Origin: an uncultured Selenomonadales bacterium
GTDB lineage: Bacteria; Bacillota_C; Negativicutes; Selenomonadales; Selenomonadaceae
Direction of reading: 5' to 3'
Assembly: GCA_937916025.1 (NCBI GenBank)
Contig: CALGGX010000243.1
Location: 1-6,633 of the forward strand
DNA: 6,633 bases
Shown: piece by piece, positions 1-4,772 of the stretch
Position numbering within the stretch: the stretch's first letter is position 1
Layout: each line of letters opens with the position of its first letter
The notes under the pieces: generated by a model
What the model saw: the letters and a program-made list of their open reading frames with translations, nothing else
Databases searched by the model: none
Told to the model about the DNA's origin: nothing
Program-made: the position numbers and the translations under genes

Positions 1-763
1 AACCGGCAGCGAGGATCTCTTTTGCGGTTTCGATCGCTTCTTCCTGAACGAGGGAATCAGCCATTTCATAACCCTGGGCAGCGAAGAAGGTGTTGGCCAT
101 ACCGCCACCGATCAAAACCTTGGCAGCGTTGTTCAGCAGGTTCTTGATAACGCCGATCTTATCGGAAACTTTCGAGCCGCCGATGATTGCCACGAACGGA
201 CGAGCCGGAGCTTCGAGCGTCTTGCCGATGTAGTTGATCTCTTTTTCCATCAGGAAGCCGGACGCCGTCTCGAGATAATGCGTAATGCCGACATTGGAAG
301 CATGCGCGCGATGTGCAACGCCGAATGCATCGTCGACCGCAATATCCGCGAGTGCCGCGAGTTTTTTCGCAAATGCCGGTTTGTTTTTCTTCTCTTCTTT
401 GTGATAGCGGAGGTTCTCGAGCAAAAGAACTTCGCCCGGTTTGAGTTCGGCGGCTGCCTTTTCTGCCGGCTCGCCGATGCAGTCTTCAGCCCATTTCACT
501 TCTTTGCCGAGGAACTCGGAAAGTTTTGCCGCGATCGGTTTGGTCGAGAACTTCGGCTCGCGAGCTTCGGTCGGACGTCCGACATGGCAGGCGAGAATGA
601 CTGCCGCACCGTTGTCGAGCAGATAATTGATCGTCGGGAGAGTTTTTTCGATGCGGGTGGTGTTGGTGATGTTTTGATTTTCATCCATCGGCACGTTGAA
701 GTCGACGCGGACGAACACCTTTTTGCCGTTAACGTTGATGTCTTTGATGTTCTTTTTGTTCAT
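1..763 (-). CDS. pgk: Phosphoglycerate kinase, N-terminal 254 codons (3' end cut by window edge)
   Basis: Cytosolic glycolytic enzyme that transfers phosphate between 1,3-bisphosphoglycerate and ADP, giving 3-phosphoglycerate and ATP. The reading frame is open without frameshift from the ATG at 763 to the window edge. Visible family motifs are RVDFNVP (residues 19-25), the substrate-binding HVGRP (60-64, usually HLGRP), LLENLRYHKEE (114-124), DDAFGVAHRAHAS (144-156), GGSKVSDKI (195-203) and GGGMANTF (219-226). The family is usually about 390-400 residues, so roughly the last 140, with the rest of the nucleotide-binding domain, are missing only because the window ends. The start is fixed by an AAGGAGG site 7-8 nt upstream. 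It follows gap by 167 nt containing a terminator hairpin. No convincing promoter lies between them, so pgk probably depends on readthrough from gap. Confidence 0.97.
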   Translation of the reverse strand, partial: MNKKNIKDINVNGKKVFVRVDFNVPMDENQNITNTTRIEKTLPTINYLLDNGAAVILACHVGRPTEAREPKFSTKPIAAKLSEFLGKEVKWAEDCIGEPAEKAAAELKPGEVLLLENLRYHKEEKKNKPAFAKKLAALADIAVDDAFGVAHRAHASNVGITHYLETASGFLMEKEINYIGKTLEAPARPFVAIIGGSKVSDKIGVIKNLLNNAAKVLIGGGMANTFFAAQGYEMADSLVQEEAIETAKEILAAG

Positions 764-930
764 AAAACGAGCCTCCTTAATACTTGAAACGAAATGTGCA
801 ACGTCCCTGCCGCAATTGACGCCGACGAATCCGTTGTCGACTTACAATCAAAAACGATCCGGCCCAACATTGATGAAGAGCCGGACCGCAAGAGTCATGA
901 TCTATTCAATTTTTTGATGCCGAGATTGGA
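764..930 (-). other. gap-pgk intergenic spacer
   Basis: This 167-nt spacer separates two genes that are normally co-transcribed. It holds the terminator hairpin at 846-888 and, next to pgk, the AAGGAGG ribosome binding site (about 771-778). I looked for a promoter between the hairpin and pgk. TATTAA at the ribosome binding site has no acceptable -35 box at 16-18 nt, so I call none. The stretch 780-845 contains a short CAACG/CGTTG inverted repeat of doubtful meaning. Confidence 0.7.
846..888 (-). terminator. Rho-independent terminator or attenuator between gap and pgk
   Basis: Read on the minus strand, the arm CGGTCCGGC (888-880) pairs with GCCGGATCG (863-855). That gives a 9-bp GC-rich stem with a single G-U pair, and U-G and C-G pairs can extend it into the loop. 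It is followed directly by five U residues (854-850) and then GAUU. The unpaired loop is about 12-16 nt. This is the layout of an intrinsic terminator, 42 nt after the gap stop codon. Because pgk lies downstream on the same strand, partial termination is more likely than a complete stop. Confidence 0.85.
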
Positions 931-1959
931 TTACTTCAACTCTGCGAAGTATTTGATGGTGCGAACCATCTGGCTGGTGTAGGAGTTTTCGTTGTCGTAC
1001 CAGCTGACAACCTGAACGAGAGTGTTGCCGTCGCCGATCGGGCTGACCATCGTCTGCGTTGCATCGAAGAGCGAGCCGTATTTCATGCCGATGATGTCGC
1101 TGGAAACGATCTCTTCGTCGTTGTAGCCGAAGGACTCGTTTGCTGCTGCCTTCATTGCATCATTGATGGCTTCTTTCGTGACTTCGCCTTTGACAACCGC
1201 AAAGAGGAGGGTGGTGGAGCCGGTCGGGGTCGGAACGCGCTGTGCCGCGCCGATCAGTTTGCCTTTGAGCTCGGGGATGACAAGACCGATTGCTTTTGCT
1301 GCGCCGGTGCTGTTCGGAACGATGTTGCATGCGCCTGCACGGCTGCGACGGAGATCGCCTTTACGCTGCGGACCGTCGAGGATCATTTGATCGCCGGTGT
1401 ATGCATGGATCGTTGCCATGATGCCGCTCTGGATCGGAGCGAGTTTGTGGAGAGCTGCAGTCATCGGAGCGAGACAGTTGGTCGTGCAGGAAGCTGCCGA
1501 AAGGACTTTCACGTCCGGGGTGAGGGTCTTGTGATTGACGTTGTAAACGATTGTCGGGAGGTCATTGCCTGCCGGAGCAGAGATGACGACTTTCTTTGCG
1601 CCCGCTTCGAGGTGTGCGGAAGCTTTGTCTTTGCTGGTATAGAAACCGGTGCATTCGAGGACGACGTCGACTTCATGTTTGCCCCAAGGAATTTCTTTTG
1701 CGTCTTTGATTGCGTAGATGATGATCTCTTTGCCGTCAACGACGATCGAGTTCTCTTTTGCTTCGACGGTATGTTTGCCTTCGCCGATCTTGCCGCAGAA
1801 ACCGCCCTGTGCGGTGTCATACTTGAGAAGGTGAGCAAGCATCTTCGGGCTGGTGAGATCGTTGATTGCAACGACTTCATAGCCTTCCGCGTCGAACATC
1901 TGACGGAATGCGAGGCGACCGATACGTCCGAAACCATTGATAGCTACTTTGACAGCCAT
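931..1959 (-). CDS. gap: Glyceraldehyde-3-phosphate dehydrogenase, glycolytic NAD-type
   Basis: Oxidatively phosphorylates glyceraldehyde 3-phosphate to 1,3-bisphosphoglycerate with NAD+, as a cytosolic homotetramer. At 342 residues it is full length. The N-terminal Rossmann motif INGFGRIGR is at residues 7-15. The acidic NDLT around residue 34 is expected for NAD rather than NADP. The catalytic site is SCTTNC with Cys158, and the activating His is His185 in [27 protein letters not shown] (202-221), [10 protein letters not shown] (239-248) and WYDNENSYT (320-328) are further family signatures. The HAYTGDQ and [14 protein letters not shown] forms are typical of Firmicutes glycolytic GapA. An AGGGAGGT ribosome binding site sits about 9 nt before the ATG. 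A strong promoter lies about 80 nt upstream and a terminator follows the stop. Its product is the substrate of the next gene's enzyme, Pgk. Confidence 0.98.
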   Translation of the reverse strand: MAVKVAINGFGRIGRLAFRQMFDAEGYEVVAINDLTSPKMLAHLLKYDTAQGGFCGKIGEGKHTVEAKENSIVVDGKEIIIYAIKDAKEIPWGKHEVDVVLECTGFYTSKDKASAHLEAGAKKVVISAPAGNDLPTIVYNVNHKTLTPDVKVLSAASCTTNCLAPMTAALHKLAPIQSGIMATIHAYTGDQMILDGPQRKGDLRRSRAGACNIVPNSTGAAKAIGLVIPELKGKLIGAAQRVPTPTGSTTLLFAVVKGEVTKEAINDAMKAAANESFGYNDEEIVSSDIIGMKYGSLFDATQTMVSPIGDGNTLVQVVSWYDNENSYTSQMVRTIKYFAELK

Positions 1960-2005
1960 TGTGTAAATACCTCCCTATGTAACACTGAACTCTGTTTAAC
2001 GCTCC

Positions 2006-2035
2006 GCTTAAAAATCTTTTAATCGATCCTTAAGC
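2006..2035 (-). repeat. Inverted repeat in the gap leader
   Basis: GCTTAA (2035-2030) and TTAAGC (2011-2006) on the minus strand form a perfect 6-bp inverted repeat separated by 18 nt. It begins at about the predicted transcription start. It could be a weak leader hairpin or an operator half-site pair. It is AT-rich and short, so chance is possible. Confidence 0.35.
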
Positions 2036-2043
2036 CGGTTTTA

Positions 2044-2072
2044 ATCTTACAACAATTAATTTCAGCTGTCAA
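2044..2072 (-). promoter_or_regulatory. Sigma-A/sigma-70 type promoter for gap
   Basis: On the minus strand a perfect TTGACA -35 box (2072-2067) is followed by a 17-nt spacer and TAAGAT as the -10 box (2049-2044, four of six consensus bases). The predicted start of transcription is near 2036-2038, giving a leader of about 78 nt before the gap ATG. The sequence upstream of -35 is very AT-rich and could act as an UP element. This is the best promoter visible in the window and fits a highly expressed glycolytic gene. Confidence 0.85.
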
Positions 2073-2104
2073 TTAAAATTTTCAGTCAATTTGCCGCTTG
2101 AAAC

Positions 2105-2116
2105 GAAAAATTTTTC
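2105..2116. repeat. Perfect 12-bp AT palindrome
   Basis: GAAAAATTTTTC is self-complementary. It sits between the end of the DUF1850 gene and the gap promoter, about 33 nt upstream of the -35 box. It lacks the GC-rich stem of a terminator. It may be a bent A-tract or a protein-binding site, or it may reflect local AT richness. Confidence 0.4.
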
Positions 2117-2121
2117 AGCCT

Positions 2122-2583
2122 TCATTCGATCAAAAAATCAATTCGAGTGCCGGGCTCAAATCGCTCGAAAAGTTTTATTTCTTCTCCTTCGAGTTCGATC
2201 GTCAATCGGGTTCCGACGCCCGTCCGCAAACTCAATCGATCGATTCGCCGATCCATGTCGTCCATCACGAAATATTCGCCTTCGCGATGAAAAAATCCGT
2301 CCGATTCCATGAACGGCAAACCGACTCCCTGCGATTTGTATCGGGTTCGCCGGACGATCCATTCGCTGCCGTCGAGCTCGAGTTCTTCCTCAACCGGCGT
2401 TTTCTGCACCGAGTGAATAAAATTGAGCTTCAATTCGAGCCCGGGCTTTGCCGCGACGGTTTTGATCACCGTACCGTCTTCGGCTTTTACGATCAATTGT
2501 TTTTCGAGCAAACCGCACGCACTTGTCAATATCAAAATGCCGATCAGCGGCAATAATACGAGCACTTTCAAGCGAATTTCCAT
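2122..2583 (-). CDS. DUF1850 family protein, putative lipoprotein
   Basis: A small exported protein of unknown biochemical role. Residues 6-23 form a hydrophobic signal ending in ILTSAC, a slightly weak lipobox that would place a lipidated Cys at residue 23. The mature part carries the DUF1850 hallmarks: IHSVQKTPVEE (56-66), RYKSQGVGLP (81-90) and a C-terminal LSLRTGVGT segment (117-125). At 153 residues it has the family's usual size. DUF1850 genes are commonly found next to TRAP/TAXI transporter genes, but none is present here. The start is unclear. The ATG at 2583 abuts its GGGAGG (2584-2589) with no spacer and overlaps the upstream gene by 16 nt. A TTG at 2571 would leave 12 nt, overlap the upstream stop as TTGA and begin the signal peptide at MKVLVLL. 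Confidence 0.83.
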   Translation of the reverse strand: MEIRLKVLVLLPLIGILILTSACGLLEKQLIVKAEDGTVIKTVAAKPGLELKLNFIHSVQKTPVEEELELDGSEWIVRRTRYKSQGVGLPFMESDGFFHREGEYFVMDDMDRRIDRLSLRTGVGTRLTIELEGEEIKLFERFEPGTRIDFLIE

Positions 2584-3317
2584 CCTCCCGATTGTCGATC
2601 GGCTTTAAATCCGACCCCGTTCTTCAATTGAAAAATCACGTCAGCCGAGTTATTCACGACAATCGAACCGCCATCATTGAAGCCCATTCCGATTGACTCG
2701 GCACTCATACTTATATCGGCGAAATTAATTTCCTCGAGCCCGATATTAAGCAGATTGATTACGTCGTCGTTGGCGTCCGTCACAACATCGTTGCCGTTGC
2801 CGTACAAATAAAAATACATGTTTCGCCCGTCGCCGCCATGCATCGTATCAGCCTCGGTGCCCGCGCCGCCCCACAGCGAATTGCCGCCCTCGCCGCCGTA
2901 AATTTGTTTTTCAGCATCATTCCCCGCAAGAATTGCCGCGCCGCGAACATCATCTGCATCGAGCACCGTGATCCCGTCGTAATGTTTGCCGTCCGCACCG
3001 TTAAGCCAAATCGACACATCACCCGCATCGTCGTCCGACTCGAGCGTCGCCGTGCCCACTCCGACGCAGCTGTCAACATTCGCATCGTATTCGATCTCTC
3101 TTCCGACTGCCGTCAAGCCGTCGCTCTCGTCGAGATAAAACTCCATGTAATTGTCGCCGTAAATCTGCACGAGATTGTTGCCCGAGCCCGGGCGAATCAC
3201 AATCGTCTCGCCACAATTATGAATCGAGTCGTCGCCTTCGCCGACGGTAATCGTCGCGTGATCCGCTCCCGTCGAATTGTAAATGTTATCGCCGTCCGAC
3301 GTACCGTTGACCGCCAC
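2568..3317 (-). CDS. Small acidic RTX-like (hemolysin-type calcium-binding) repeat protein
   Basis: A 249-residue Asp/Gly/Asn-rich protein. Degenerate nonapeptide-like repeats form two blocks. The N-terminal block has GTSDGDNIYN (5-14), GEGDDSIHN (26-34) and GSGNNLVQIYG (44-54). The central block has GGEGGNSLW (141-149), GGAGTEADTMH (150-160), GGDGRNMYF (161-169) and GNGNDVVTDANDDVINL (173-189). Such GGxGxD-type repeats usually fold as a calcium-loaded beta-roll in secreted proteins. The tail (190-249) resembles the segment that follows the last repeat in bacterial RTX-like surface proteins. No signal peptide, membrane segment or enzyme domain is visible, so its location and role are unknown. 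The GTG at 3317 has no ribosome binding site. An in-frame ATT at 3350 has AAAGGTG at good spacing and would add 11 residues. It sits between the thioesterase and DUF1850 genes in an apparent operon. Confidence 0.75.
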   Translation of the reverse strand: MAVNGTSDGDNIYNSTGADHATITVGEGDDSIHNCGETIVIRPGSGNNLVQIYGDNYMEFYLDESDGLTAVGREIEYDANVDSCVGVGTATLESDDDAGDVSIWLNGADGKHYDGITVLDADDVRGAAILAGNDAEKQIYGGEGGNSLWGGAGTEADTMHGGDGRNMYFYLYGNGNDVVTDANDDVINLLNIGLEEINFADISMSAESIGMGFNDGGSIVVNNSADVIFQLKNGVGFKADRQSGGWKFA

Positions 3318-3352
3318 ATATTCGTATCGATTGGTAAGATATGCCGTAATGT

Positions 3353-3739
3353 TTACACCTTTCTGTCCGCTTTCGATTGAAATTTTTCGCGATTGACGAT
3401 GAATCGTTCATGCGTGCCGTTTCCGATCTCGCCGCGCTCGTCGAAAGCGCGAACTTCAAAGCCGAGTTTTCGTCCGTCGATTGAAGAGACAATCGCTTCC
3501 GCGCGGAGTTTCAATCCAATTGGTGTCGCCGCCGTGTGCTTGACGTTGAGTGAAATGCCGACGCTCGTTTGCTCCGGCGGCAGGCAAGCGTCGACGAGCT
3601 CCGAAGCCGCCCGCTCCATCAACGCGATCATTGACGGCGTTGCCAGCACTTTCAAACTGCCGCTCTTCATTGCAATCGCCGAAGTCTCTTCTGTCGACAA
3701 GCCGTCGACTTCGTTGCGCAATCCGATTTTCAATTCCAT
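3353..3739 (-). CDS. Hot-dog fold acyl-CoA thioesterase, fluoroacetyl-CoA thioesterase (FlK)-like family
   Basis: A predicted cytosolic thioesterase of 128 residues, the normal length for a single hot-dog domain. The start is the ATG at 3739, with GGAGG 6 nt upstream, 13 nt after the galE stop. A longer in-frame extension to 3826 would overlap the end of galE and look unlike the family. Motifs are LATPSMIALME (32-42), the glycine in VGISLNVKHTAATPIG (60-75) and IGNGTHERFIV (105-115). Thr34, Glu42, Gly61 and His68 have exactly the spacing of the FlK active-site residues Thr42, Glu50, Gly69 and His76. The FlK gate residue Phe36 corresponds to Ser28, so fluoroacetyl-CoA specificity is not implied. 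The true acyl-CoA substrate cannot be read from sequence. The next gene starts within 35 nt. Confidence 0.87.
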   Translation of the reverse strand: MELKIGLRNEVDGLSTEETSAIAMKSGSLKVLATPSMIALMERAASELVDACLPPEQTSVGISLNVKHTAATPIGLKLRAEAIVSSIDGRKLGFEVRAFDERGEIGNGTHERFIVNREKFQSKADRKV

Positions 3740-3752
3740 GGCAAGCCTCCGA

Positions 3753-4742
3753 TCAGCCGTTAAAAAAATTGGGATGCGTCCGATGCCATGTCCAAGCGTC
3801 TGCAATGATCTTTTCGACATCATCAAACTTCGGCTCCCAAGTCAAAACACGCCGCGCCTTTGCGCTCGACGCAATCAAAATTGCCGGATCGCCCGCGCGC
3901 CGGGCTCCGAGTTTCGTATTAATCGATTGCCCGGTGACATGCTCGGCGGCTTTGATCATCTCTTTGACAGAAAAGCCCGCACCGCTCCCGAGATTGAAAA
4001 TATCGCTCGCGCCGCCCGCGCGGAGATAATTCAGCGCGCGAAGATGCGCGTCCGCCAGATCGAGCACATGAATGTAATCTCGAATGCCCGTGCCGTCTTT
4101 CGTAGGATAATCATCGCCGAAGATCGTAATCGCCTCGCGTTTGCCGAGCGGCACCTGCAGGATCAACGGGATCAAATGCGTTTCATGCATATGCGCTTCT
4201 CCGATTGAGCCGTCTTCGATTGCGCCCGCCGCATTGAAATATCGGAGCGATACGAAATTGATTCCGTCCGCGCGGCTCACCCAATGCATCATCTTTTCCA
4301 TCATCAACTTCGTCTCGCCGTACGGACTTGTCGGTTGTGTCGGATCGGTTTCTTCGATCGGCACTTTTGTCGGCTCGCCGTAGACTGCCGCGCTCGACGA
4401 GAAGACGATTTTGTTGACGCCGTGACGCTTCATTGCTTCCAAAAGCGATTGCATTCCGCCGACATTGTTGTTGAAATAATACAGCGGCTGTTTGACGCTC
4501 TCTCCGACGAGCGAAACTGCCGCGAAATGAATGACGGCTTCAATTGAGTTTTCGTTGAAGATTTGATCGAGCGTCTCGGCAGAACGAATGTCGCCGTGAT
4601 AAAACTTCGCCGCCGGATGTATCGCTTCCGGATGCCCCGTTTCAAGACTGTCGACGACGATGACGTTTTCACCGGCGTCAATAAAAGAATGAACGGCGTG
4701 CGAGCCGATATAGCCCGCGCCGCCGCAAATCAAAATTGACAT
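3753..4742 (-). CDS. galE: UDP-glucose 4-epimerase
   Basis: NAD-dependent cytosolic enzyme of the extended short-chain dehydrogenase family that interconverts UDP-galactose and UDP-glucose in the Leloir pathway and in supply of sugars for surface glycans. At 329 residues it is full length. Visible are the NAD-binding GGAGYIGSH (7-15), Asp31, DIRS (51-54), HFAA (72-75), the catalytic Ser117 in SSSAAVYG, Tyr141 and Lys145 of the YxxxK motif, RYFNAAG (167-173) and GTGIRDYIHVLDLADAH (217-233). The ATG at 4742 has GGAGGT 7 nt upstream. It lies 30 nt after the unknown repeat gene and 13 nt before the thioesterase, so it is probably co-transcribed with both. By eye, E. coli Tyr299, which excludes N-acetyl sugars, aligns with Ile289, so use of UDP-GlcNAc/GalNAc is not ruled out. 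Confidence 0.95.
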   Translation of the reverse strand: MSILICGGAGYIGSHAVHSFIDAGENVIVVDSLETGHPEAIHPAAKFYHGDIRSAETLDQIFNENSIEAVIHFAAVSLVGESVKQPLYYFNNNVGGMQSLLEAMKRHGVNKIVFSSSAAVYGEPTKVPIEETDPTQPTSPYGETKLMMEKMMHWVSRADGINFVSLRYFNAAGAIEDGSIGEAHMHETHLIPLILQVPLGKREAITIFGDDYPTKDGTGIRDYIHVLDLADAHLRALNYLRAGGASDIFNLGSGAGFSVKEMIKAAEHVTGQSINTKLGARRAGDPAILIASSAKARRVLTWEPKFDDVEKIIADAWTWHRTHPNFFNG

Positions 4743-4772
4743 TGTTTTTACCTCCGATTTTTTTTGAAAGGA

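Larger units (their letters stand above)
1960..2121 (-). promoter_or_regulatory. gap 5' leader and upstream regulatory region
   Basis: This 162-nt AT-rich region separates the upstream five-gene run from gap. It contains the promoter at 2044-2072, an untranslated leader of about 78 nt with a small inverted repeat (2006-2035), the AGGGAGGT ribosome binding site (about 1969-1976), a perfect 12-bp AT palindrome (2105-2116) and three CTGAAA-plus-A/T-tract iterations upstream of and within the promoter. No GC-rich hairpin followed by a U-tract is seen after the DUF1850 gene, so transcription of the upstream operon may read into gap. Confidence 0.7.

Noticed and set aside
278..787. 169-codon open frame on the plus strand opposite pgk
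   Set aside because: It is the antisense shadow of a clear pgk; the protein is low-complexity Phe/Arg/Cys-rich with no ribosome binding site or family motif.
760..870. 36-codon minus-strand frame in the gap-pgk spacer ending in an ATGA overlap with pgk
   Set aside because: Its ATG lies inside the terminator loop with no ribosome binding site, and the peptide has no recognisable feature; the overlap is probably chance.
1387..2022. 211-codon open frame on the plus strand opposite gap
   Set aside because: It mirrors the codons of a certain gap gene and crosses its leader; its composition is typical of an antisense frame.
2101..2121. Possible terminator after the DUF1850 gene at the AT palindrome
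   Set aside because: The stem would be only A-T pairs with no following U-tract, so it does not meet the pattern of an intrinsic terminator.
2838..3380. 180-codon open frame on the plus strand opposite the RTX-like gene
   Set aside because: The minus-strand frame has recognisable RTX-like repeats, while this one is Arg/Val/Ile-rich without motifs and would run against all neighbours.
3393..4208. 271-codon plus-strand open frame across thioesterase and galE
   Set aside because: Both minus-strand genes are firmly identified; this is antisense to two genes and their junction.
4743..4772. Promoter in the 30-nt gap before galE
   Set aside because: The gap holds only an A8 run and the galE ribosome binding site; no -35/-10 pair at proper spacing is visible.
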